This document shows, piece after piece, positions 9,499 to 18,818 of a stretch of 64,000 nt of DNA. The notes under the pieces are model-generated. The model worked only from the letters and a program-made list of their open reading frames with translations. It did not search any database and had not been told where the DNA came from. Position numbers and translations under genes: made by a program. Source of the DNA: Pachysolen tannophilus NRRL Y-2460 (lineage: Eukaryota; Ascomycota; Pichiomycetes; Alaninales; Pachysolenaceae); the NCBI GenBank assembly GCA_001661245.1, contig KV454013.1, forward strand, positions 1,146,077-1,210,076, read 5' to 3'. Position 1 is the stretch's first letter, and every line of letters starts with the position of its first letter.

Positions 9499-11081
9499 TT
9501 AACGACCATAAGGATGGTATCCACCTCTGTGTCTATAGCCACCTCTGTTATGATGGCGTCCTCTGAACCCTCCTCTTGAGCTAGAAGCGTTATTCTTTGG
9601 TCCTTTTGGGGCATTAGGAGGGACGTTTGGACTTTGGCCAATAGCTCTTGGTTGTTTAGGAACACCTTCCAATTGTTGTTGTTGAGGGTTAGGAACTGAA
9701 TCCTGGTCGTACCCATTATCATTCCCACTATTACTGTTGTTATCGTTGTTTGACGATGCATCGTCTCCTGTGTTACCGGTACCACTATTGCTGTTGGTGT
9801 TATCATTACTGGAACTATTGTTGTTGTTATTGTAATTTTGTTGATACTCTGAATTGCCAGCACTTGGTGACATTTGTTGCGACATCATAGCGTACTGCTG
9901 TTGCATCTGTTGCATCATTGGATTAGACTGAGCAGCATTCATGCCAAATTGTTGTTGCATTTGCATCCAGTATTGCTGCATTTGTTGCCAGTACTGTTGC
10001 ATCATATCTGGAGTCATACCAGAGTAATTTCCATAAGCAGAAATTTGATCAACACCTCCAGATGCAGCTGCTGCTGCAGCTGCTGCTGCCTGGTTGAAAT
10101 TTCCAGATTGATACTGTTGTTGTTGGAAATATTTACTGTTACTACCACTATTTTGTTGACCTCTTGGTTCTGCTCTTTTAATTTCCATATTTCTTCCTTT
10201 AAGCATCACATATTTATTTTCTGTGACTTTATCAACAGCATCTGGAGAATCATAAGTGACAAACCCAAACCCTCTTGATCTTCCAGTATCTTTATCAATC
10301 ATCAATTGAGCATCGATGATATTACCAAATTGAGAGAAATAATCATTGAAATCTTTTTCATTAACTTCTGGTGCTATACCACCAACAAAAATTTTACCGG
10401 TTTTTTCTTGTTCTTCTTTTGGAATGGCCCTTTTAGGATCAATCAATTTCCCATCCAATACATGACTCGATTTTACAACTTCATCAACACTTGAAGAATC
10501 TTTAAAAGTTAAAAATCCAAAACCTCTTGATTTACCTGTATTTGTATCTTTCATAATGGTTAAATCTATAATTTCACCATATTTCTCAAAATAATTTCTT
10601 AAACTCTCTTCAGTAGTTTCCCAGTTCAATCCTCCAATAAACATCTTACCAGCATCACGCGAAATTGAAGCCCTAGATTGTAAGACAGAATCTAGAGAAG
10701 AACCAGCAGCACCTATTGGTGGAGGTGGTGGTGGTGGTGGTTGAACCGCCGATAAAGCTTGCTGCACCAAGGGCTGATTCGGTTGTAATTGAGGCATTGC
10801 TAAAGCCAGCGCCAGTGACAGGCCAAGCAAATTATTGCTCTGCAGACCATCACTCTGTCTCTTGGAGTCTTGCTGATCATTATCCAGTTTTTCTTCCTTT
10901 TTATCCAGAGTTGAATTTTGTTCTTCTAACTTATCAACATCGTCATCGCCACTATAAAAAAATTTAAAAAGTTTGTTAGCAAAATATAATCGTATACAAA
11001 ATAAAAGAAATAAAAAAACTTAGTTTATACTTACTAAATGTCATCAAAGAGGCCATCATCATCATCAGATCCATTAGACAT
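9499..11081 (-). CDS. HRP1: hnRNP Hrp1/Nab4 (two RRMs, one intron)
   Basis: Two exons: ATG at 11081, exon 1 11035-11081 (47 nt), intron 10952-11034 (83 nt), exon 2 9499-10951; 499 residues. The intron has donor GTAAGT, branch TGCTAACA and acceptor TATAG, and joining the exons restores one frame (MSNGSDDDDGLFDDIYGDDDV). Two tandem RRMs carry RNP cores: KMFIGGLNW/SRGFGFLTF and KIFVGGIAP/SRGFGFVTY. A Pro run and Ala run flank them. A Gln/Met/Asn-rich region and an RGG-type tail (RGGFRGRHHNRGGYRHRGGYHPYGR) follow, the tail typical of Hmt1-methylated shuttling hnRNPs. Hrp1 is cleavage factor IB in mRNA 3'-end formation and export. Without the intron the frame has no ATG at its start. Confidence 0.93.
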
Positions 11082-11952
11082 CTTCTTTTCTGTTTTTGAA
11101 ATTCCTTTCGTGTTCTATCTATATAAAAGCGAAATTTATTTAGTATCAATACGTCAATTTATAGTGGACTGTTAAAAATATATGATTTGTTCGTTCTTTT
11201 TATTATTTGAGATATATATCCAACTATAAAAAATATATACCTTATATATTCTTATATCTTGAAAATAGCTGTGTAAATATATATGATTATCTATTGAACG
11301 TTTTTATGAATTAAAAAAAAGAAAAAGAGAAAAAAAAAAAAAAAATTTCTTCCTTTTACTTACACAAAGAAAAGAAAAAAAAATTAATTTTTTTTAAACT
11401 AATAAACAATAGATTAAACTAGCTAACGCAATAATTCAAATCGATTTGAATTGATTCAAATTAATTCAAATTAATATTGATAAAATTGAACAATAATATA
11501 TAATATATTAAAGAATTGATTTATAAGAAGATAAAAAGAAGAAAAAAAATTTAATTAAAAAATGTGTTGAAAATTCCGGTTTCCTTAAATGGACTTTTGA
11601 TTTTCTGTTGACGACTTTTTGTGTTTGGTACTGGGAATTGGGGGTAATTCTTGATAAATTTCTTTTGAATCATTGATTGGGTTTGAAAGAGAAGGGATGG
11701 AATAGAGAGGATGAATTTCAAGAGAAGAAAGTTTGGTTTACTGTTGTGCTTTTTTCTTTTTTTTGTTTTGTTTTGTTTTGTTTTTGTTGTTCTAAATTGA
11801 ATCTAAATTCGAAAAAAAATTTGTGTTCAGTTGTCTCTGTGCCCCGTCTTAAGATGGAACGAGAATTGTGGTCTTTATTGTACGGTTTTTGAAGAATAAA
11901 TTCCTTTTTTATTCATATTGGTCTATGTAATTTTTTCTCTTAGTTTTATGGC
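11082..11952 (-). promoter_or_regulatory. Long HRP1 upstream region
   Basis: 871 bases between HRP1 and the MFS transporter. It holds a 20-bp perfect palindrome (11433-11452) followed by repeated ATTCAAATTA-like units to about 11475, purine tracts near 11318-11390, and a (TTTTG)n microsatellite around 11757-11785. The plus-strand frame 11677-11892 spans this microsatellite and looks non-coding. Confidence 0.4.
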
Positions 11953-13727
11953 TCAGTTATTCTTAAGTAAAAAAGAATGTAAAACTCCAACGGAGGCCAT
12001 TAATGACAATAGCCACCAGAAGAAAGTTGTATATCCCCAATTTTCAAATGTTGTCATCAAATATCCCCAAAGAAGTGGTGACAGTAGGTTTGCCAAGCCA
12101 GAGACGCTAACAGCATATCCATTAACTATAGCTCTGTGCTCGGGAGCTGCCGACCTATGGATAATCAGTATAATTTGAGAGAAGGCGAGTACTGAAGCAA
12201 ATTCCTTAATAATAGCGTTTATATATAATAAAACTTCAACTGCTACCTTGGGCATTTTTGGGTTATAATCAGGCAAGATGAAAATATACTCTGGAATAAA
12301 AAAATAACATAAGCTAAAAGATACAAGAGCAATTCTGTAAATTATTAGCGAACTAAATCTTTTATTCATCAGTGGTAAAATGAAAAGTACAACTATGATT
12401 CCAAATAAACCTGTCATTGATAAAATTTTACCAATTTCGTTGATATTCATACCAAATCCACCTTTAATCTTTAAAGGAAACTGTAAAGTTTCTGCTTGAA
12501 TCCTGGAAGCAAGGAAAACTGGCAAGAATTCAGCATAAACCAAAACATGGGAAGTCATAAGAAAATGACTAATGATTGAATTTATAACATCAACAGTAAA
12601 TGGTGATTTGAGTCTTGATGGGATATCGTCAGTAAACTGTCTAGAAAAATTTCCTTCAAAGCTCTCTTCCAAATTTTGGCCATGATTTTCGTCACCACTT
12701 AAATCTAATGAGTCTGAAGAACCTAAAGAGTGCAAACCTATAGAGTTTGGTCTTATTTCTCCAGTCTGCTCATCAATCAAATTGTTTGTTTCCTCTCCTT
12801 CTTCTTCTTCTTCATCTCTAAACATAGAATTATATGTTGTTTCTAATTGCCAGGATCTTTTTTCCACCTCAAAACCAAATTTTCTTCTAAGGGAATCACC
12901 TAGCTCAATACCTCTGTCACGCTCAGTTTTTCTCGTATCATGAGTTTCTTCTAGAAATAAAGTTACGACCACGGCTGCAAAAAAAAGTATCAATGCAACA
13001 ACAATGTTTGGTAAAGCATATGGATAACCTTCGGCCAATCCCCTTTTTGTAATTAACACACTATTCCAGTTAGTTACAGTTGGTTCTGCATTGTCATAAT
13101 AATTTCTGCCCTTTCTATCATTAAAAGAATCATGGTTCCCTAATTTGGAGACTAGGTCTCGTGATAAAGTGTGTAACAACGTAGTATTAGTTTTTTTTTT
13201 TGGTGGACCAATTTGGAACCAATTAATGGGCCAATGACACTTCCAATATTGAAAGACAAGGGAATTATAGAAAACGTTAAAGAATGATGTCTCTTATTTG
13301 GCGAGATTTCACCCAAGATCGTTCTTGCAACAGCAACATTACCGTTGAGAAGGCCGCCTAATACCTTCGACAGCAATGCCAAGTAAAAATTAGTTGAAAA
13401 TCCCCATAAGAGCATTGACACTGCTGCTCCGAAAAGACCGGTCAAGAGAACTGGTTTGCGTCCTACTCGATCAGAGACTTTACTCCAAAAGATATTACAA
13501 AAAACTTGACTTAAGCTAAAAGCAAAGGCGATATATCCGCTGTACTTTGGAATTTCGCTATCATTGTTGGCAATATTGAAACTTTTTAACATGAAAAAGC
13601 TATAAGGGAAAACAGATGTATGGGCTATCATCTCTGCCAATATCATGATAAAGACAACCCCAACTTGATATATGGGGAACCCCAGATACTGTTTATTAAA
13701 CTTTAACCTATCCCACAAAAATGACAT
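11953..13727 (-). CDS. MFS transporter (YCR023C-like), frame interrupted at a homopolymer
   Basis: Two overlapping frames encode the two halves of one 12-helix MFS protein of about 591 residues. The N half (ATG at 13727, MSFLWDRLKFNKQYLG) has motif A, WSKVSDRVGRKPVLL. The C half resumes at TLLHTLSRDL and carries six helices around an acidic Ser-rich central loop (EEEEEGEE). The frames part at a run of 11 T (13191-13201); the total length is one base short of a whole number of codons. I read it as one gene with either a sequencing/assembly indel or a young inactivating frameshift. The closest family I recognise is the vacuolar MFS protein YCR023C; the substrate is unknown. An in-frame TTG lies upstream, but 13727 is the first ATG. 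Confidence 0.7.
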
Positions 13728-14168
13728 CTGGATCTTCAAAAATCTATTTACCTTTGTCAAAAACTATTCTGACTTGTGCACAAAAATATTTTATTATGTC
13801 TATTGCTGGAAAAGCTCTCTTATAGGTTTGAACTTCAGATTCAGTTCTGCAGGGCATCCGAATATTGAAATTAAAGCATATGCATCTTTTTGTCCCTACC
13901 AACAAAGAGTAATTTCTATGCATATACCCTGCATATACCTGCATATTTACTTAATTTGTCGGACTACAACTTAGGTGCATTATCTTGTGCGATCTTTTGC
14001 CAATTTTTCTGGACATTTATTCTTGAGAAAATAGGATGATGTGAGTTACAATGACTGGTTGTGGACTAAAAATTTAAATTTCGTTTATATTACTACTTCT
14101 AAGTCAAAAAAGAAAAAAAAAAAAAAAAGAAAAAGAAATAGTAAATTTCTGTCTTTTCACATTATTAT
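13728..14168. other. Intergenic region upstream of the MFS gene
   Basis: 441 bases, largely promoter of the MFS gene plus the 3' end of the next secreted-protein gene. A short tandem CATATACCTGCATATACCTG-like unit lies near 13920-13942, and an A/G tract at 14106-14138. No supported gene. Confidence 0.4.
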
Positions 14169-14867
14169 TTAGACCAATAAAGCAACTGCAGCAGCAGCAA
14201 GAGCACCGATACCAACCTTTGCAACGGTAGCACCTCCTTCGTAACTAGAAACTGTTGCAACAGTAGATGCAGCAGCAGCACTTGTTGTGTAAGCCGAAGA
14301 GGCAGCGCCGGAAGTACTAGCTTCAAGTGCTGAGAGAGCAGAATAGAAACTTGACGAAGCAGAACTGTCACCGACGGTGTACAGCAAAACAGTTGATGGC
14401 CACTCTGAAGCTTCGGGATTAGAAACACCAATAGTGGAAGTAACCAGCTTGGTGAAGAGGTTACCGTTTTTGTAAAGAACGACAGAGTAACTGGTCAAAT
14501 CCTCGCTACTTGATGCTGAGGCTGTAGCAGAAGTCTCAGCAGTGGAAGTAGTTTCAGCAGAAGAAGTGATTGACGATGTTGAGTCTGAAGTTGACGTTGA
14601 AGCAGAACTTGAAGAAGTTGCAGTGGAATCACCCCAAAAGCTGGCAGAAGCAGCAGAATCACCAACGGTATAAGCTTCAGCGTCAGTTTCAGTAGCGTAC
14701 AGAGCAGCCCATGCTGCGGTAACACCAACTGTAGCAGTGAGAACCTTGGTAAAAATAGCACCATCTCTTGAAATAACGAGAGAATAAGTAGTCAATTCGT
14801 CATCAGCAGCAGCTAATGAGACAAATGTAGCGAGAGTAGCAGCCAAAGTAGCTTTGGAGAACTTCAT
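14169..14867 (-). CDS. Secreted Ser/Ala-rich protein with duplicated domain, probable GPI anchor
   Basis: 232 residues from the ATG at 14867 (MKFSKATLAATLATFVSLAAA, a clean signal peptide; a longer frame lacks a better start). Two copies of a domain of about 60 residues follow: LTTYSLVISRDGAIFTKVLTATVGV...YTVGDSAAS and LTSYSVVLYKNGNLFTKLVTSTIGV...YTVGDSSAS. A Ser/Thr linker separates them. The C terminus is small residues then a hydrophobic tail (GIGALAAAAVALLV) with no charged residue after it, as in GPI signals. It is probably a cell-wall or plasma-membrane mannoprotein. I do not recognise the repeated domain. It sits next to another secreted Ser-rich gene on the same strand. Confidence 0.8.
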   Translation of the reverse strand: MKFSKATLAATLATFVSLAAADDELTTYSLVISRDGAIFTKVLTATVGVTAAWAALYATETDAEAYTVGDSAASASFWGDSTATSSSSASTSTSDSTSSITSSAETTSTAETSATASASSSEDLTSYSVVLYKNGNLFTKLVTSTIGVSNPEASEWPSTVLLYTVGDSSASSSFYSALSALEASTSGAASSAYTTSAAAASTVATVSSYEGGATVAKVGIGALAAAAVALLV

Positions 14868-15654
14868 TGTTGTTAGATATTGTTTAGTTTTTAACCTTAT
14901 GTAAATTATTGAATTAAGAAAAACCAAAAAACAAAATTAAGTTGGCAATTCAACCCAAATATATACGTTTTCATAAAATTTTAAGAAGCACACTTTCCAG
15001 TATTAACCGATTTTTTAAAACATAACCCAAATCCATTTTTGAACTAAATATTAATTAAAATGGAAAGACCTAAGCACAATAAGAGTATTAATCATTTTTA
15101 TCTGGCTAAGACCGATAAAATATTGCTGTTAAATTGAACCATGAACTGACTACATTTAGTAAAATGAATAAATGAACAATTAAATAAAAACTTTTTCCAA
15201 TTTTTCGTATTATGTATCAATCATGCCTTTCTTACTCTGCAAGTTATTACATATTTCCACAGGAAATATTTAGGAATATTTCTGCATTACATATTATTTA
15301 ATTCGTTTTAAAAAGAAACTAATATTAATTTAGTCATTTTACCACCAAGCTTAATAATCTAGATTATAAACATTACAGTAGAGAACAATAAAGAGTAAAA
15401 AATCAGAAGACCAATTAGTAAAAAGGTTTCGTTATTTTCTTAATTTATGGCCAAGTTGAAAGTGGCTTATTAATTTTCTGTGTAAATCTGCATTAATGTG
15501 TGCTATTTAGACCCCATGTTCTAAACAAAATATCTACAGAAAAACAATTTTCTAAAAAATTCTATCTAAAGTTTCTTTTGCTTTTGGTTAGAAAAAAAAA
15601 ATTCAAATTTTAAGTTACAAAGCCATTTCAAGACCGGAAACAAATCATCTGACT
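14868..15654 (-). promoter_or_regulatory. Intergenic DNA between two secreted-protein genes
   Basis: 787 bases of AT-rich DNA, upstream of the duplicated-domain secreted gene and downstream of the next. It contains paired GGAAATATTTAGGAATATTT-like repeats near 15260-15280, but I see no strong known site and no gene. Confidence 0.35.
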
Positions 15655-16452
15655 TCAAATTCCGAATGTGAAAACCCATCCAAAAATCATGGCAATAAAG
15701 CTGAAAAGACCAAATTCCTCATAAGAAATATTGAAGGAAGCAACAGCAGCACCTGTAGAGGAAGAAGTTGACGATGAAGAAGATGAAGAAGATGTTGACG
15801 AAGAGCTTTCTGAAGTAGTGGACAGCGTTGAGCTTCCGGACGATGTAGTAGTTACTGAAGTAGAACTTGATGCCTCTGTAGACTCTGGAATGTGAGCAAT
15901 TGTTGAGAAAGATGCTGTCGTAGTTGCTTCATCTGGTTCGTAATATAAGTAACGAGTACCATTAGGGAACTCTGTAACCAAACTTGTTGAATAATTTGTA
16001 CCAAGAGCAGCAACATCATAATTTACTCCTAAAAAGTAAAGATAATAGGTTTCATTGTATTCTTTTTCAAGAAGAGTATAGGCCAAGTCACCTTCATAGT
16101 AGAATAAATGAGTACTTATGAGGTATGGTGCGGTAACAGCAGTGTCGTTAATAGTAACTAATCCAGTTTCATCGTCAATGTTCATATACATGGTTTCAGT
16201 GAGACTGCCTTCAGAAGATTCAGTTACTTCAAAATAACCCTCATCAGTTATGATACCGGTAAAATTGTAACAGGTATCACAATCGACATAAATACCCACA
16301 ACACCGTTGCTGTCATACTGGATTGGAGTGAAGAGGGTGTACGGAAAAGTGCCGGTATGACAGTTAGAGTCAAGAACGAATTCAGCAGAAGAGGCCAAGA
16401 CTGCGCCAGCTAATAATGATAACGAAACAATAAATGATTTTAATAAAGCCAT
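15655..16452 (-). CDS. Secreted Ser/Thr-rich GPI-type protein of unknown function
   Basis: 265 residues. An N-terminal signal peptide (MALLKSFIVSLSLLAGAVLASS) is followed by a folded-looking domain of about 160 residues. That domain has a Cys pair (DCDTC), another Cys near the N terminus, many aromatic residues and several N-glycosylation sequons (NFT, NDT, NET, NYS, NGT). A Ser/Thr-rich stalk of about 60 residues and a hydrophobic C-terminal tail (FSFIAMIFGWVFTFGI) complete a GPI-anchored wall-protein layout. I do not recognise the globular domain. It could be lineage-specific. Confidence 0.75.
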   Translation of the reverse strand: MALLKSFIVSLSLLAGAVLASSAEFVLDSNCHTGTFPYTLFTPIQYDSNGVVGIYVDCDTCYNFTGIITDEGYFEVTESSEGSLTETMYMNIDDETGLVTINDTAVTAPYLISTHLFYYEGDLAYTLLEKEYNETYYLYFLGVNYDVAALGTNYSTSLVTEFPNGTRYLYYEPDEATTTASFSTIAHIPESTEASSSTSVTTTSSGSSTLSTTSESSSSTSSSSSSSSTSSSTGAAVASFNISYEEFGLFSFIAMIFGWVFTFGI

Positions 16453-17127
16453 TTTATTAAATGTATACTGAGTTGTAAAAAAGAAATTGTGATTTGGACA
16501 AAAAGAAAAAAAAAATAAAACAATAATACCGGAATTTGCTTTATATATTTATCTTTCAAGACTTCATTATTTGCAACATCACTTGTCAATATTTCCTCAA
16601 CTGCAAGTCCAATTCAGCCCCAACTCCTGTATCAAAAAATGGTCCAACGAATGCCATGATCAATTTCATTATAATCAGATAACTTTTCTTGGTTTAGTTT
16701 TCATTTCGAGTTACACCGAAATGTCCGTCATGCATCTTAATGCAAGTGTTTTTTTTTATCACTTTAGTATTTATTTAATAATTGTAATGAGCTGCATGAT
16801 GCATAATAGGCCTAAACCCTGACTTTCTGCTTCATCAAACAAAAGGTTTCGGGTGTTTTTATCTGAACAATTGGAATTCAGCGAAACAAATTTTTATTTG
16901 TAATGATGGTAATTTCCAGAATCTTAATTCTTTTGAAAAAAGCAACCAATAATTTGGTAAGTAACACCATAATTTAGCGTCATACGGTTAAGTTATCTCA
17001 GCAAGATAGCCGAATTAAAAAAAAATAAAAAAAGTTATTTCTTTTTCCTCCTCTTCCCATATATATTTTCCTCGTTCGCCAATATCGAGTAAGAAATATC
17101 ATTATTGTAGTATCAAGCTTTGAGAGA
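16453..17127. promoter_or_regulatory. Divergent promoter between secreted protein and PSG1-like gene
   Basis: 675 bases between two divergent genes whose products both enter the secretory pathway. Mixed-composition DNA with a purine tract at 17016-17035 and a TATATATA element near 17060. The plus-strand frame 16571-16822 has no supporting signature. Confidence 0.4.
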
Positions 17128-18285
17128 ATGAAGTTAACAAAAGCAATACAAGTATTTGTCTTAGGCTGGAGCTTTAATTTGAGGACTGTTCTAGGTGCGG
17201 CTGTCTATCAAAATGTTGCAGGGGCCATCTTAGAGAAGAGAGAAACCACATCTTCTTCAACGACGGAAACTTCTGTAACAACTTCAACCTTGACAGATCA
17301 GGTGTGGACAACCACAACAAGCTCCACTGCACTTACCATTACACCTTATGCATTTGATGGTGTTACAGTATCGGCTTCTCCAGTTGATAATGCAACTACT
17401 GTTTGGGCTTCCCTTGATAGTTCTGGTATTCCATACGACATAACTCCAACTGTTACGGATGGAACAACAACAAGCACATCACCAACTCCAACAAATACAA
17501 ACTATCCGACTCCAATAGCCCAGCCTCCAGTCTTAAGATGCATGAATGAGAGGGTTCCATCTTACACAAACCCCATCTGTATTTCAAATTTAACTGAAAT
17601 GGTTGCTGGTGAAACTTATTGGATCACCTGGAACCCACTTTATTGGAATCCTTATGAAGAAACCGGTGATATTAGTCTAGTTCAGTTTCAGTTTAAAAAC
17701 TTCCTTGATGATGATGATTCAACCTATGTTGCTTTATCGGATTGGATCTCTAATGATGATGGCTATTACGCTTTTAAGGCTAAATCTTCATACATTACTG
17801 ATGATAATGAAGGTTATCTACAAATTTATCTTGCTCCATTTGTCACCGATGAGACGGTTGCTCACGTTATGGATACTGTTACTGGTCCAGTTATTAGAGT
17901 TATTGAATCAGTAGATGATGCTTCAACAACAATCACGAGAGTTCCTTCGGATAATGAAGATAGTGACAGTACCACCACATCGACTTCTTCTAGCAGTTCT
18001 AGTTCCAGTAGTAGCAGCGATAGTAGTGATGATAGTTCAACGAAGACTAACAAGGCAAAAGTTATCGCACCGGCAGTAATCGTTCCAGTTGTTGTGGTTC
18101 TGATTGCTCTCTTCTTTGCTTGGATCAACAGACTGAGGATCTTCAAAGGAAACAAGAAAGTTGATGAAACTACAAATAAAAAATTTGATAATGAAACCTT
18201 AGAAAAGATGAGAAAGGAAAGAAACATGGACAATAGTGACTCTGAAGATACAGCAGAGAGAACAGAAATACGGACTCTGCTTTAA
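17128..18285 (+). CDS. PSG1: Type I membrane protein, Psg1-like (Pma1 stabilisation in the Golgi)
   Basis: 385 residues: signal peptide, a Lys-Arg Kex2-type site (ILEKRE, about residue 37), a Ser/Thr-rich stretch, and a luminal domain with paired Cys (RCMNERVPSYTNPICISN). The block GETYWITWNPLYWNP follows, then a Ser/Asp linker, one transmembrane helix (VIAPAVIVPVVVVLIALFFAWI) and a basic, then acidic cytosolic tail. The layout (Kex2 site, GETYW-type domain, single helix, short tail) matches my memory of yeast Psg1 (YKL077W), which helps plasma-membrane ATPase Pma1 mature. The identity is from architecture and one motif; another type I glycoprotein remains possible. Confidence 0.6.
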   Translation: MKLTKAIQVFVLGWSFNLRTVLGAAVYQNVAGAILEKRETTSSSTTETSVTTSTLTDQVWTTTTSSTALTITPYAFDGVTVSASPVDNATTVWASLDSSGIPYDITPTVTDGTTTSTSPTPTNTNYPTPIAQPPVLRCMNERVPSYTNPICISNLTEMVAGETYWITWNPLYWNPYEETGDISLVQFQFKNFLDDDDSTYVALSDWISNDDGYYAFKAKSSYITDDNEGYLQIYLAPFVTDETVAHVMDTVTGPVIRVIESVDDASTTITRVPSDNEDSDSTTTSTSSSSSSSSSSSDSSDDSSTKTNKAKVIAPAVIVPVVVVLIALFFAWINRLRIFKGNKKVDETTNKKFDNETLEKMRKERNMDNSDSEDTAERTEIRTLL

Positions 18286-18343
18286 TCAAATTTAAGTGAT
18301 GAACTTTCATTTTGAAAAATCTCTGTTTAATGAGGAGGTTGTC

Positions 18344-18374
<31 letters not shown>

Positions 18375-18818
18375 GTGTTATATATATTGAAGTTTTTAGA
18401 GTTATTAATATCTGCTATCGGATATTAAAAAATATTGTTCTTTTGAGAGTATTATTATTATTTTTTTAAAAATATTAAAAGAAATCTAGATTATATTAAA
18501 AATCCCATTTGATTTTGTTTAGAAAAGAAACCTTTCATCAATTAAGCATAATTATAAAAAAATTTGATTTGTCTCTAAGATCTTTACCAATTGCATATGT
18601 ACATGAAAAATTAGTTAACAAGTCTAAATAAAAATTATCATAAATAAATAAATATATTTTTTCTCTTCTTGATTCAATAGCATCAATTAAAAAGATTGTT
18701 CCATCCATTTCCACCGTTTGGAAAAATTATCATATTTGTCTATAGACTTTCAAATTTTCCTAATGAAATTATCTTTTACTAATTCGTTTCGGAAGCACCA
18801 ATACTTGAGTATCTGTGA
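18286..18818. terminator. 3' region between convergent PSG1-like and FRE genes
   Basis: 533 bases separating convergent genes. A 24-base T run (18344-18367) lies just after the PSG1-like stop, and the rest is AT-rich. No gene seen. Confidence 0.45.

Noticed and set aside
11677-11892. 71-codon frame in the HRP1 upstream region
   Set aside because: Runs through the (TTTTG)n microsatellite; no signature.
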